DNA of 64,000 nt. Origin: Marsupella aquatica (taxonomy: Eukaryota > Marchantiophyta). Location: contig OZ316893.1 of NCBI GenBank assembly GCA_973895155.1, positions 22,940,001 to 23,004,000 on the forward strand. The letters are read 5' to 3'. The position numbers and the translations under genes were made by a program. The notes under the pieces are model-generated. The model saw only the letters and a list, made by a program, of their open reading frames with translations, had not been told where the DNA came from and searched no databases. Shown here in pieces: positions 43,268 to 55,500 of this stretch (position 1 is its first letter; every line of letters starts with the position of its first letter).

Positions 43268-45847
43268 CTAATGTTTGGCACGCTTGCCAGAGCCGCCCGA
43301 GTGGGAGCGGTCATCCCGCTGCTTGCAAAGTCTATCATTGTCCGACTTGAGGAGCTGGACTTGGTCTAGCAGAGATTCGTTCTCTTGCTTTGCCGCGTCC
43401 GTCTCCTCCCTTGCCTCCTGGAATGCCTCCTCCAGTTGCTGGGCGTCGCTCGTCAGCTTGCCCACCAACTGGTCCTGCTTCTCGGCTTCAGTTTGAAGCC
43501 ACGCTACCTCGGCTTGTAGCGTGGCTATCTCCGTAGTGTCCCGCTGGGCCCGTTCTTCGGCCTCCTCCAGGTCTTTCTGCCAGATGACAGTTTGATTCTT
43601 CAAACTGTCAATCTGGGACCGGAGCCGTGAAATTTCGGCCTCGTTCCCAGCCTTGGCCTGTTCTGCTAGGGCGGTAAGGGCTTGCGCCTTTGCTAACAAC
43701 TCATCGGCGGCTGCAACCTTGGGTCGTAGTTGCAGAAGCTCAGCCTCTTGAGCTGCCACTTCGTCCTTTAAGTGTACGGACTCCACCCGGTACCGCTCTA
43801 TCCTCTGAAGGGCCTCTGACTGGGCCCGACCTGCCTTTACTATGGCAACTAACTCCTGATTGAAGAAACAGGCTACCTTCCGGGCCATGAACTCCCCGGT
43901 ATCCCGGGAAATCTGTTGAGAGAAATCTCCCAAAAGCCCGTTCAGAAATGTACCTGGTACGAAGAGTTCTGGGTGGTCCAGGTTGTGTCTGTCCGGATTT
44001 GGGCACGGGCAGACGTCAACACGTGCGGGGGCCGGGGTAGTGACATCCAGCCTTGGAGACGTAGTGTTGGAAGGGGCTGGAGTGTCCTCCTCCAGCAACG
44101 TCCGGTCCTCCGGAATAACCCCCGGTGGGTCTTCGGGAAACCCGAGCTCGAGTAAGACCTCCGCGGTCCCGACTTCTGTACTTGGCCTGGCCTGGTTGAT
44201 TGTATCTACGGCTGTGATTACCGACCCATCCGGTACCTCCTCGGCCACGGCTACAGCTACCTGTGGGGGTGGGGTGGGTGAAGCATGCATGGCCGTTGGA
44301 CTTTGGGCCTTGGGTTGGGGCCGTCTCTCCAAGGCTAGGAAAACCCACCTAGCTGGGACCAGTTCAGTTACGTTGACATGGGGAAGGGTTCGTTGATCAA
44401 ACCGGGCGTACCACTCAAGAATGATCTCGATGTGGCTTGCAAAATACGCCTTTCCGCCGATGTATAACGTCTTTCTTTGCCGCTCCATCTCTTCATGGAA
44501 TTTCTTAGCGAAGTACGCTGCCCACCTCCTAGGTCGATAGTTCTCGACCTGGATAACCTGGGCAGCGGAGATCTCACCCCGGGGTTCCATCATGTGGAGG
44601 GCGTACCGTTGGAACTCCAGTCGCTCAGCTATCTCGGGGATGAGGCAAGTCCTCATCACGAACCCGTTGTCCACTGATCCCTCGGAGGGAAAACCCGAGG
44701 ATTGGTACTTGGCTCCCTTGCCCCCGGGAGCCCGTGATTCGACGCGGTAGTCACCTTCGGGTAACCCAAAGATCATCTTGAGCCTTTCTTCCGTGAGGGA
44801 CATATTCCTTCCCCGCAGCCGAGTATGTTGACAGGCATCATCATAATTCTTGACGAATTCCGTCATATCACCCCCGTAGTACCTGCAAGTGTTCCAGGGG
44901 AGAGAGGCGAGGTGCTCGAATCCCTGAGTTTTCAGGTACACCGCATGCTTGGGATGGAGGATGTTTTTATGCACGTTTTCCCCCATGCGGTGCATTGTCA
45001 CCTTGGCCATGGCTACCGTGGCCATGGGTAACCCGGATGCAGCAGCGGGCTCCTTCCTCTTCTTTCCCCGTGACTGGCTCGGGGAGGGTGACACCTCCCC
45101 ATCCTCTCGATCGGGTATAGGTAATGCCACCGCCGTTAGTATTGGTACCGGGGCGGCCACGGTCACCGCGTTGTCTACTGGAGCCGCTCCTCGGGGCCGT
45201 CTGAGCAAAGGGGGGGTAGCCTCATCGTCGTCGCTAAGGTCCACAACGTTGATGATGGAGCGCACTTGCACTGGCGGGACGATCGGTGGTGGGGGTTGGC
45301 TAGGCAAAGGCTGAGACTGAAGCTGAGCCTGGGCCTGCGTTGGCGCGGGTACGGGTATGGGGTCGACTGGCCCGGCGCTGGTGGTTGAGGGTCTAGTTCC
45401 CATGAAGTTCTGCAGGTGCTGGCAGAGTAGCTCCGAAGCAAGTACAGAGGGCCTTGTCGAACGGGTAGTGCTGAATGTGCTGTTGATGCTAGCCTGGACC
45501 CGAGCAAGGATGTGGTCGAAGTGATGCCGTTGCACGTTGATCGTGCCCGGGATATTGAAGACTTCGTCCAAAAGTCGAAGCAAAGCTTCCCAGAACCCGA
45601 TATATTTATCTCCGTTGAAGAAATACCCTGCTACCTCTTCTGGTCGGTAAAGCTCGATCTGAGACGGGTAGCCAAAGTTAAAGATACAATGGTGTCGTGT
45701 TGCTAGGCGGATGGTTCTCTCGTACTCGCATTCGATTTTGAATCAGCGCGGGTTGGCGTGTTCCAATGAGTCGGCCAAGTGTCTTCCGGTAGACAGGAAC
45801 TGCGTCCAGAATCGTAGGGCCGAACTGGAGAGGATCGTGTGCAACAT
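43268..45847 (-). pseudogene. LTR-encoded ~860-codon coiled-coil protein (left copy)
   Basis: Start ATG at 45847, about 97 bp downstream of the TATA box and in frame with the main ORF. The only break I see is TGA at 45743-45745, where the right LTR copy has CGA (Arg). The N-terminal part has RLATRHHCIFNFGYPSQ and IGFWEALLRLLDEVFNIPG. A central conserved domain follows (TEFVKNYDDA, TEERLKMIFGLPEGDYRV, RRWAAYFAKKFHEEME, HIEIILEWYARFD), then a Pro/Thr-rich acidic linker. The C-terminal 170 residues are a heptad-repeat coiled coil with a basic tail (GGSGKRAKH). No CCHC, protease or RT motif. I do not recognise the family. By architecture it could be a structural or nucleic-acid-binding accessory protein. 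Confidence 0.75.
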
Positions 45848-45943
45848 TCAGAGGAGAAAGCAGTGACGACTAAAAGGGAGAGAGCTGGGGTCAAAGCTGG
45901 CGTGTGGACTGAATGACTGGTGCACTTGCAAAGGATCGGCCCC

Positions 45944-45951
45944 TTTTTATA
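45944..45951 (-). promoter_or_regulatory. TATA box in the left giant LTR
   Basis: Minus strand TATAAAAAGG, conserved in the right LTR at 60694-60701. It would place transcription start about 70 bp before the LTR ORF ATG, so the LTR ORF would be the first cistron of both the LTR transcript and the genomic RNA. Confidence 0.65.
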
Positions 45952-46286
45952 CCCTGAGAGCTCGTCGATCGCCCGAAGCCTCCTCGTTGCTTATAGGTCG
46001 AACCTCTCATGCTTGTAGTGTACCGGCCACTCCGCTGGTCCGAGTCAGCGCGTGATAGTGGCCGCCTCCCGAAGTTTGTTATACAGACCCGAGGGGGGGG
46101 GCAGGGGGCCCATTACACGATCGCAACCTGGGCGTGCGAATAGCGACGCGCCGCCAACCCGAACATGAATTCCCTTTATTGACTAATGATTTCCTACTCA
46201 TAATGGCTACCTAAATATTGTCGTTATGCTAATGATAGCGGCCTAAGATACCCCTAATGCGCGTGCTAAGCATGGTTTAGACGGAA

Positions 46287-47834
46287 TCACTCATTACTCG
46301 CCGTACCGGCGGCGTCACATAGCTCCCTGCTTAATTGTGAAGCGTCCTCGCGAACATCACTCTCGGCGTCGTCGTCTTGATGGTGGTACTTCTTTACACG
46401 ATCATAACTGACTCGCGTGGGGAGTAAATCGTCGGCGTACGTCGCAAGCTCCAAAGATCCGTTAGGGTAGATCTGATTGACTAGAAAGGGCCCTAACCAA
46501 CGGGTATGAAGCTTCCCTGGAAACTGCATGTACCTACTATCGTAGAGAAGGACTAGATCGTCTGTCACGACGTTGACCTTCCGTAGTCTTTTGTCGTGCT
46601 GCTTCTTGGAAGTTGCCTGCTTCATTACGACGTGTCGAGCTGCTAGTAGCCGTGCCTCTTCTAAGGCTTCAATCTGATAAGCTAGGTCTGACGAACTTTC
46701 AGGTTCAGGTAAGCGATCCCGAATGCTGACCCGTGGAGTGTGTACTTCAAACTCGACGGGCACCAACGAATGTTGGCCGAACACGAGAAAGTACGGGCTG
46801 TGACTCGTAGTAGTTTTGTAAGCTAGATTATACGAGTACACCGCTGCGTACAACTTATCATCCCAATCCGTTTTGTGCGTAGCTACAGTTTTGTTGAGGA
46901 TCTTCCCAATGATACCATTTGCTCTCTCTGTCATCCCGTTGGCTTTAGGATGATACGGGGTAGTCTTGCGGTGTTTGACTAGGTAACGCTCTGTAAGCTG
47001 GGCTATGGTGTCATTGAGGAAGTGCGTTCCACGGTCGCTTACCAATTCTAAGGGCAGTCCGAACCGGGTGAAAATCTGTTCATATAAGAACCTGGCGCTG
47101 GTTGCGGTGTCGTCCTTCACCGTAGCCCGCGCTTTGACCCACTTGGTGGAGTAATCAATAGCTAGCAGGATGTACCTACATCTTTGCCTTCGGGTAACGG
47201 GAGTAAACGGCCCGATATAATCAATACCCCATTTTTCGAACGGTGCTAATGGAAGCACGGACGTGAGAGGGTGATGATGAGCTCGTCTCGGGGCCCCAGC
47301 CCGCTGACACAGGTCACAGCCCTTGATGAAGTGTTGTACATCCCGATGCAACGTAGGCCACCAATACCCTGAGTCCAGAATCTTTCGGCCTGTCGTGATA
47401 GCCGCAAAATGACCTCCAGCTTCTTCTTCATGCAAGACCCGCATCACGATAAGCGTCTCCTTATACTCCAAGCAGCGTCGTAACTTCCCATTAACTCCTT
47501 CCTTATGTAGGTGACCCTGTACCTTGACGTAAGGCCCGGATTTCCGTAGAAACACAGCAGCGGCTTCTTGGTTGATGTCGTCAGGGATGCGGCCTGTTAA
47601 GAGGAAGGTGATTATTGAGCCATACCACGTTGGCGTCCCTGCCCCTACGTGGAACAACTCCTCATCCGGAAAAATATCATCAATTGGCTGATCGACTGGT
47701 ACGCCGTCCAGCCTTGAAAAGAAGTTGGCGTTGAGGTGTGCCTTTCCTGGCCAAACCCGAACTTCGTAGTTAAATTCTTGGAGAAGTAGCACCCACCAGG
47801 CTATCCGTCCCGTCACGTCTGCTTTGTTGACCAT
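46287..47834 (-). CDS. G4 pol: RNase H end and integrase (515 codons)
   Basis: Starts inside the RNase H/tether region (LLQEFNYEVRVWPGKAHLN). The zinc module is HEEEAGGHF...CDLCQRAGAP (about residues 134-180). The catalytic core has Asp in WGIDYIGPF (about 204), Asp in VSDRGTHF (about 266) and Glu in NGMTERANG (about 301). The C-terminus includes LYDSRYMQFPGKLHTRWLGPF, a GPY/F-like module. The stop lies 33 bp inside the 3' LTR. The frame is intact. No chromodomain or PHD finger, unlike the element at 1-5718. Confidence 0.92.
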   Translation of the reverse strand: MVNKADVTGRIAWWVLLLQEFNYEVRVWPGKAHLNANFFSRLDGVPVDQPIDDIFPDEELFHVGAGTPTWYGSIITFLLTGRIPDDINQEAAAVFLRKSGPYVKVQGHLHKEGVNGKLRRCLEYKETLIVMRVLHEEEAGGHFAAITTGRKILDSGYWWPTLHRDVQHFIKGCDLCQRAGAPRRAHHHPLTSVLPLAPFEKWGIDYIGPFTPVTRRQRCRYILLAIDYSTKWVKARATVKDDTATSARFLYEQIFTRFGLPLELVSDRGTHFLNDTIAQLTERYLVKHRKTTPYHPKANGMTERANGIIGKILNKTVATHKTDWDDKLYAAVYSYNLAYKTTTSHSPYFLVFGQHSLVPVEFEVHTPRVSIRDRLPEPESSSDLAYQIEALEEARLLAARHVVMKQATSKKQHDKRLRKVNVVTDDLVLLYDSRYMQFPGKLHTRWLGPFLVNQIYPNGSLELATYADDLLPTRVSYDRVKKYHHQDDDAESDVREDASQLSRELCDAAGTASNE

Positions 47835-49294
47835 GTACTTCAGGCTATCATGATCCGTGTGGAATATGACCTTGTAGCCAAGCAGATAGTGTCGGAACTT
47901 CTTACATGAGTAGATTATTCCCAGTGCTTCTCGATCCGTGGGGGAATAATTTTTTTGGCTATGAATAATTGACGGCTAGCAAAGTAGATGGGGTGGTCGC
48001 GTCCGTCCTTATCAAGCTGGCTGAGCACAGACCTGATACAGAACCCTGACACATCGACATACACGTGGAACTCCTTATTCCAGTCCGGAGTGACCATGAT
48101 AGGTGCGGTGGTGAGTCATTTACGGAGTTCTTCGAAAGCAATCCGTCTCCTGGGTGTCTCCTCGATCATTGCGTCCTTTTTCATCATCTCAGTCAAGGGC
48201 AATGTTATTTTAGCAAAGTCTTTAATGAACCGACGGTAATACCCTACACAGCCCAAGAAGGATCGTACCGCTTTTTGATCCACGGGAAACACCATCGCCA
48301 TCCAGGCCGCGACCTTCTCTTGGTCCACCTCGATACCCCGTTTGGACACACGATGCCCGAGCAACACTCCCTCCTCTACCCCGAAGAAGCACTTGGAGGG
48401 ATGTAGTTTGAGGTTAACCTCTCGGCATTGTTGCAACATACGTCTTAGGTGTTCGGGGTGCATGGCGACTGTTCCAAAGATGGCGAAGTCGTCGATAAAT
48501 ATCTCCAGAAATTCCCGTAGGAAATCGTGGAAGATATTCATCATGAGTCACTGAAACATGGCCGAGGCGTTACACAGACCGAAAGGCATTCTCCGAAATG
48601 CGAAAGTCCCCCATTCCGTAGTGAACGTTGTTTTGAGCTGATCCGAGAGGCGAATCCAGATTTAATTATAACCCAAATACCCGTCAAGGAATGTATAAAT
48701 TTCATTTTGGGCTACCATATCTAGAACCATATCCGTGAATGGTAACGGGTAATGGTCTTTTCGGGTCACGTCGTTCAGCTTACGATAGTCCTGACAGATC
48801 CGGATTTTAGGTTTTCCATCCGTACCTCCCTGTTTTGGTACAATGACAATGGGAGAGACCCAGTCGCTGGCCATTACCGGGTAGATGATATCTGCGGCGA
48901 GGAGACGGTCAATTTCCTCCTTCACTAAGATGGAGTACCTCGGGTTCATGCAACGTTGTCGCTGCCGTACTGCATGGGCCCCCAGATTCAAATCGATCGT
49001 GTGTTCTCCTAACTCGGGGGAGACTCCTGTTAAATCGTGATGGCTCCATGCAAACACATCTTCATATTCCTTGAGCAGAGCTTGGATGGATTTTTCCGCC
49101 TCCCCCGTCAGAGCGTGGCCCAGGTTAAAAGATTTATCCATCCCAATGGTGTACTTCCGGTAGTGCTCCTTCCTGATGACTTCAACTTGGTTCCGCAAGC
49201 TCGGGTCCAGGCTCTCATCAAGTTCAGCTAACCGAACTCCTCCGTACATGGGTGGAACCGGGATTGGTTTCGGGATTGGAGTTACTTCCTCCAA
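47835..49294 (-). pseudogene. G4 reverse transcriptase and RNase H, frame-broken
   Basis: The RT N-terminal part is open from 49294 to 48662 (MYGGVRLAELDESLDP, DWVSPIVIVPKQGG, ICQDYRKLNDV). A break near 48662 follows, then 48544-48116 with MMNIFHDFLREFLEIFIDDFAIFG (FIDD catalytic box) and SFLGCVGYYRRFI. RNase H begins FHVYVDVSGFC (about 48060) and continues toward YFASRQL, with stops or frame changes near 48115 and 47950. Same polyprotein as the integrase. The breaks mean this copy could only move in trans. Confidence 0.88.
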
Positions 49295-49599
49295 TTGTGG
49301 GATGGACGGATCCCAAGAGACTCGTTTCTTATGTCTCGGTCTCGGGTTTTCGGCCTCGGGCGGTTGTTTGGCTGGTTCGTGGTCACGAGGCTCTGCACTG
49401 GTAGAAGCAGCATCGGCTCCCTGCTTAGCTGGAGCCGTGTCCTCCGTATCGATGAGTCAATTTTGCGTTTCCTCATCCCGGGCAGTAGAAGTGCTCGGGG
49501 TGGACTCAACGACAGACTTTGGGTAATTCAGGAGATGTGTTTTGCAGGTTGCCTCAACTCCAAAGACATCTTCCTCGGACAGGGACGAGATGAGTTCAA

Positions 49600-50070
49600 T
49601 CATATTGAGTTCCTCTTCCTCTGAGGTCTCCGAATCATATTCCTCGGGTCCCTGTGGGGTTTCGCCCTGATAATCGTCCATTGCCCATGATACCCGTACT
49701 GTGGGTGTCCCAAACCGTAGCTCCTTCTTTCCCAATCCGTGACCACACGGCCACCGTACAGCCACGGCCTGCCTAGGAGGACCGGATAAGAGGAGGGCCG
49801 AACCGGCCTCATGACTAGGAAGTTGAGATAGAACTCCACCCCTCCTACCAGAGTGAGTACCCGTGTGAGCGTGCCCAATGGAAGAACCCTTGCCCCGTTT
49901 GCTAATCTGATAGCTCGGGCTATGGGTTGATACGTGAGGTATCCTAACTTGACTGACGTTTCTTCAGTCATGATGTTGACTCCCGCTCCTCCGTCTACGA
50001 GAACCATCTTGATGGTACAATTATTAATTTCAATCGAGATGTCCGGCGCTCCCAGGTCCTCGCATATCAT
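49600..50070 (-). pseudogene. G4 retropepsin-like protease
   Basis: Active-site region reads MVLVDGGAGVNIMTEE, the D-G-G variant common in plant gypsy elements. Further on are ARAIRLANGARVLPLG and YPVLLGRPWLYGG, the hydrophobic-G-R end of the fold. It lies between the gag zinc-knuckle region and the RT in the correct order. A short acidic linker (49282-49600) separates it from RT. Confidence 0.8.
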
Positions 50071-50112
50071 GTTGCAATCCGCAATCCCAACTCGGGGTAG
50101 TTGCCTCCGTCG

Positions 50113-52255
50113 TCAACCCGTAAGCAACTCCCTCAGTTGCCGTCGGTACTGTGGATTGTTTTGCAACAGTTGTCCTACCGTTGCTGTAACCGGGCAACTC
50201 TTCACGTCTTCCTTAATATCATAATCCTCCTTCTTTTCTTCCTTCGGCTGCTGCTTGACTTCCTCTTGCTTTTCTTGCTTTTCTTGCTCCTGTCGCCGGG
50301 CGGTCTTGGCTACTTTGATGTCCTTATCGATTGCCTTCTGGTATTCTCGAGCTTCGTAGGCCTCCAGCTGTTTCTTTACCAATTCTTTGATGCGGGGGAA
50401 AAATAGCTTCGGGTCATCCCAACGGTAGTCATCGTCCTTCTCCGGGGGTATATCTATCGCTGGCTGCACCGGAGTAGTATCTTGCTTTTTCCTGCGTTTC
50501 TCCTCCTGCTTCTCTTCCTTCCGTTCGGCTCTTGTTGACACACGATAGCACTCAGCCTCGTCAGATGGATTAGGGTGTTCCGCCACGTCCACCAGATTCA
50601 CCCACTTGGTGTTGTCATCTTGCCATTCCACCGCAATCATTTGGACAACCGCATCACTCGTGGCCGGTCCGTCCTGGGCTGGTCTTGCTGCATTTGTTCG
50701 AGCGGCCATTACCAATGGATAGTTAGCCGTGGAATGAGCTTCCGTTTTGCAGACTTGACAAAGTGGCGTGCCACGGCCATCCCCCTGGCGTCTTGGTTCT
50801 GTGCATTCCCTCGCAAAGTGGCCTAGCTTCTCACGGTTGTAACAAACCGGGGATCGCCAAATCCCTGGTTTAGGAGGAATGCTAGGGTTACTGATAACTT
50901 GGAAGCTTTGGCCATTGTTTGGGTAGGGGTACATGCAGTTCTACCTGCTAAGTTACGCGGACCCACCGTTGAAATCTGATACACTGAATCAGGAGGGTCT
51001 TCAAAGAAATACTCCGTGGACTCCGCTTCAGGTCCCGGGTTGTCGACATCATCTAATTCCACCTGGTGAACTCGGTTCTTCCATCTTGGGCATTCTTGCA
51101 CGACATGCCGGATTGGAAGCACTTTGAACACCACGCATGGGCTCGGATCTCAGATGGCTTCTTCTTCTCCACCGGCTTTTCCGCGAGATGTACTGACAGT
51201 GCTTTGAGGCGATCCATGATTTCGTTAAGCTTGTCTGCTTCGGCAGTCTTTGGATCGGGTATCGTTCTTCGAGTACGGGATTTGAGTTTCCCCTCCTTCT
51301 TAACCCGCCTTTTCTTCTTCTTGCTCCGGCTCTCACTTTCCGAATCACTTCCTGATGAGCTGGAGGTGGAGGACCCACTGTTCGAAGTTGAATCCGAACT
51401 AGATTCCATCTCCGAACTGGACGAGGTCGAACGATGTTTCTTCTTCTTCTTGCGTTTCTTCTTCTTCTTGTCGTCTGATTTGGAGTCACTGTCACTGAAG
51501 GTCTCGTACTTGCCCGCTGGTCCCGTATATGTGGACTCCCGGTAGGTTTTGGCGCACGCTATGGCCGCTTGCATTGAAATTGGATTATTCTGGCGCACCC
51601 AGAATTGCATATTCGTGGGCAAACCATGGAGGAACCATGTAAGCTGGAGTGCGTCACCCGGCCTGAGCCGTATCTTGGCAGCAAGTTTATGAAACTTCTG
51701 GATGAACTTTTGCAGGGACTCCTTTTTTCCCATGCGAAGCTGGCCGATCTTTAATAAAGAGCGCTGCTCGGATCCAATAGCACAAAATTCTTGCAGCAAC
51801 GCAGCTTGGAATTGTGCCCATGTAGTCCCGGGTGGTAGCGAGTTGTACCATGGACGAGCTTCTCCCCGCATCACTCCAGGGAGGACGGTTAGCTTAATGG
51901 CGTCTTCCCCGTTAGCCTTAGCAGTGGCTTCAAACTCATCCAACCATTCATCCGGATCATCCCCATGATGCCCTTTGAAAGGTCGATAATGAAACCGCGA
52001 TCATTGCAATATTTATGGAGGAGCTTGGGCAGTGCGGGCCATTGGTGGGGCGGCTGCCATAGGTGGTGGCGGTGGTGGCGCAGGAACCGCAGTAGGACCG
52101 GTCGAACCGGACCCCGAAGGTCCTGGTGGTATGTTCATTTGTCGGGGGGATTGCGAGTCCTTCGAGCTAGAAGAGTCAGAGCTTGTTGGGGTTGCACTTT
52201 CTCGTTCGCTGGTCAATCTCCTCAAGTAAGCTGCTTGAGAACGAGTGACGGGCAT
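50113..52255 (-). pseudogene. G4 gag: capsid-like domain and zinc knuckles, frame-broken
   Basis: The N-terminus at 52255 (PVTRSQAAYLRRLTSER) is Ser/Pro-rich. A retrotransposon-gag domain follows in 51943-51600 (GEARPWYNSLPPGTTWAQF, LLQEFCAIGSEQRS, LTWFLHGLPTNMQFWV). A Lys/Ser-rich low-complexity region is at 51330-51460. CSKCF near 51115 begins a CCHC knuckle, and a frame change there leads into HVVQECPRW. A second knuckle (CYNREKLGHFARECTEP, about 50850) has Arg where the second Cys is expected. CQVCKTEAHS is a third partial one. The segment after about 50600 is Lys/Glu-rich. Gag packages element RNA into particles. Confidence 0.85.
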
Positions 52256-52350
52256 TTACTCGTGTAAATGCAATGGTTAGTACTAGGGCCTGGTGTATTC
52301 TGCCCAGGCGAATACGCACATGTCTCCCCTCTACGATATGTAGAGTGCCC

Positions 52351-52370
52351 CCTCCATCTAGCGCCAAAAA
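52351..52370 (-). other. Primer-binding-site-like sequence of G4
   Basis: Minus strand TTGGCGCTAGATGGAGGGG, about 10 nt downstream of the 5' LTR end. The TGGCGC start is typical of plant gypsy primer binding sites; I did not match it to a specific tRNA. Confidence 0.5.
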
Positions 52371-52379
52371 CAAAGGCTA

Positions 52380-52580
52380 TGTCACGTCGTCGGCTTCGGC
52401 CTTAACTCGGGCTTTGGCCTAGACGGGCACATCCTTCGTAACAATGAGGGTTTGGGCAGGGAGGGAAGCATGTAATGCACCTAATTTGTGTAAACTAGCA
52501 CTAAGTGCGCCTACTGTTAGATATGGACACATCCTAGGTATGGTTTGTGTTCCGCCGCTGGAACGTACCTTAGTCGATAG
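52380..52580 (-). repeat. 5' LTR of G4, 3'-terminal 201 bp (split by solo LTR)
   Basis: Matches 42373-42573 (TGTCACGTCGTCGGCTTCGG to TTAGTCGATAG). The remainder of the LTR resumes at 57331. Confidence 0.92.
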
Positions 52581-55500
52581 TGTGATGCCTAGCCAGGAAT
52601 CACTGGACTAGTTTAAGTGGGAAAAGGGAAGTGTACCCTAGAAACACCTTAGTATAGTTACGAAAATAAGGAAAATATAAACAATTAAGGGTGACTATGG
52701 AACCCAAGCCGAGGCCGGAAGTAAGGACGCCGGGGGAGAGAACACGATTAGGGTTAGGGCACGCTAAGTGCCGGCGGCTAGGGGTAACCAACGGGAGGGA
52801 GAACCAGAGGAGGAGAGGGGTAAGGACCGCTCGCGAGGAATAGTGGCTCATTTGCAAGCACGAACTGGGCAGGTGACTACGGGCGACCAACTACTATCAA
52901 CTGCTTAGGCAAGCACTCAGGGTGGGAGCAGATACCGACTATCAACTCGAGAAGGGTATGAGCAACGTCAATCAAGTGGCACATTTTTGGGGATGCTTGT
53001 TCGAACGGGCAACTGAGTACATTGGGATTTACGAGGACAAAGAATCAGAGAGAGCTTCTCGAGAACGGCAGGAGCTCGCTCGATTGTGGGAGCTACATAA
53101 AGCTGCCTTCTTAGGAGGAGAACTCATCAAGGCCGAATTCTTGTGGACTCCTACTGGTAACGAGCTAGACAACCTGCTGTTTTGCGAAGACCGAATCGTC
53201 GGCATCCGCGAAGCCATCAAACGCTGCAACGACATACACTGGGAGTTGAAGGGTAGCACGGAGGGGTGGACGAAGGCAACCGTGCTAGGAGAGACATCCA
53301 CGGCAGCCGAGATGAAGAGGAAGGGAAACAACAATGAAGAGGCCACCCCGGAAAAAAGAACGAGGTTGGCGGCACCAAAGAAACCAGCCAAACAGCAGAG
53401 CAGGAGGCAGAGAGAAGCCGAGGAGGAGGAGGTCGACCCCATCAACGTTGTTCCAATGAGAGATGACACCTAGAAAGGCTGGGCGGTGATCCTCCCCGAG
53501 GAGGTTCAATTACACTTTGCAAGGGAGGAGGATGCATGCTTTACGGCTATGCAGACTCGGAAATACCAGGGCTTCATGGCCGGATCCAGCTTGGAAACCT
53601 TCGTAAAGTTACTATGGCTGAAGCCGGAGGTGCCGGATTCAGACTTACTAGAATTTGTGGGATCATGGGAGTCCGAGACCAATTCCACAAGGGTGTATGG
53701 GAAGGATTTCTATCTCACTCCCCAGGTGATTGCCGAAGTATTTGCCTTGCCGATGGGCAATAAGACCAAGGTAGATACCAGGAAGACCTGGCCAGACAAG
53801 GAGTTTTGGTTGTTTCCAGGGCCTTCAACAAAGAATGGCTTCTTCCGTAACACCTGCACTAACCCGCATATAGGAGAGATGATCGATTTCTTGCGGGTGA
53901 CCATGCATTGCAACTGGCCAAGAGCAGAGATCGGCAAGGCACAGGTCTATCTGGCAGAGAGGCCAGACCCAAGCCGGGACTACAACGGTTACCTCCTCAC
54001 TCAACTAAAGAAGATCTTGAAGGAGGAACAGCTGGTGATCGGCAAGGGAAGCGTGTCCCGGCTTGGCTATCACATGCCGCTATTGTGCCGGTATGCCCGA
54101 AGTAAGACCTTTGCCCGGTACTTCCCCTACAAGCAAGGGCACCGGAGGAGGTTCCAGAATAGAGGCCGGCAACTGAGAAACCCAACCCGCCCGACAGTCC
54201 TACAATCGAGCAGGTGTTTAGGCCAAGGACGGAGGACTTGCCGATGCAGCAACCAGGCATGCAGAATCTGCTGAAATTGCTGGAAAAGGAAAAGAGAACG
54301 GCAACGGCAACGGCAACGACGACCGCAATAGCACCAATACAGGACACTGCTCCAGAGGTAGGACTAAGCCGTCTTACAAGGGAAAACCCCTTTACTAGAG
54401 CCAAGGAGAGAAGGAGGCCGGAACACGAGCCGAGAGTCCGGATGTATGTAGGAGCCTCAAGTCCCGAAGCCGAGGAGAAGCAACCCGTAGCTCCCGGCCA
54501 CGACAAGGAGAACAAGAGATCAACACGGAAGCCGGAGGAGGAACCAAGACCAGTGATAGGTGAAGCCGGGTTCACGACAAAACCAGGAGAGCAGCGGGAG
54601 AAGCCGGTAGTCCAAGCCAAAGAGGAGGCGGCGGAGGACTACAGCAATGATAACTCCGGCTACAGGTCGGATCATCATGTTCCAGGAGTAAGGACCTGTG
54701 GCCGGTTCATCCCCATGCTCCCAAGAGTAGTTCGAGGGGACCCAACCCAGCAGAGCAGCCCCGAGTCTCCCCCACCAGATGTCGCTCCCCCGAGCTTTGA
54801 CGGCATAAAACAGACGGCACAGGAATTTTAGGAGTGAATCAGGGAGGAAGAGGAGGCAGCCCTGGCTAGGGAGAAGGATTTACCAGGAGGAGAATGGCCA
54901 GAGAACATCAGGCGCCTTGCAGAAAAATGAAGCAGCCCTCCGGCCACGATAGAAGAGATCCGCAAGGCGGCTTGGGAACAAAGGCCACGATGGATGATGC
55001 CGATGACTTCTACTTCCTCCACCTATGCTAAAGAGAGAGCCATGGAGTACGGGGAGATATGTGGAGAACTGGCGCTCAGCATCTTTGGGGAAGAGTTGGA
55101 GCAAGGACCCTTTTTTCAGAGGGAGATGTTGGAGAAGCGCCAATTAGAAGAAGCGGTGGCTTTGGAAAGAAGCAAGAAGGATGAGGTCATCCGTCGGCTT
55201 AGGGCAAGGGAAGCTGAAATTGAAGACCTAAGGGCGGCCAAGAAAGCCCAAGATGAGCTGCGGATTAAGCGGCATGAGCTAAATATCATGTAGGGCCAGT
55301 TGGATACCGCATAGTCTGATAATCGGATTATCGAGAATAAACTGACGCGGACCCAAGGAGAGTTGGCCGATGCGATCAAGGAGCGGGAGAAGTGGAAGCG
55401 AGAGCTGAGGGATGCAGAGGAGGCCCACATAACAGCCAACAACCGGGCCATGGCGGAGACCCAGCGAAGGGAAAGGGCATTAAAGGGGGAGCTCAAGGAT

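Larger units (their letters stand above)
42373..46319 (-). repeat. 3' LTR of G4 (3947 bp), contains an ORF
   Basis: Minus strand starts TGTGACGCCGCCGG and ends CCGACAACGTGACA. It comprises about 370 bp of U3, a TATA box (45944-45951), an ORF (45847-43268), then about 895 bp of non-coding tail. Compared by eye over about 170 bp around the promoter, it differs from the right LTR at roughly nine positions, mostly transitions. Confidence 0.88.

Noticed and set aside
43983-45314. Plus-strand ORFs opposite the LTR ORF
   Set aside because: Shadows of the GC-rich minus-strand frame; the same shadows recur opposite the copies at 25.4 kb and 58.7 kb.
51066-51545. 159-codon plus-strand ORF opposite G4 gag
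   Set aside because: Antisense shadow of the Lys/Ser-rich gag region.
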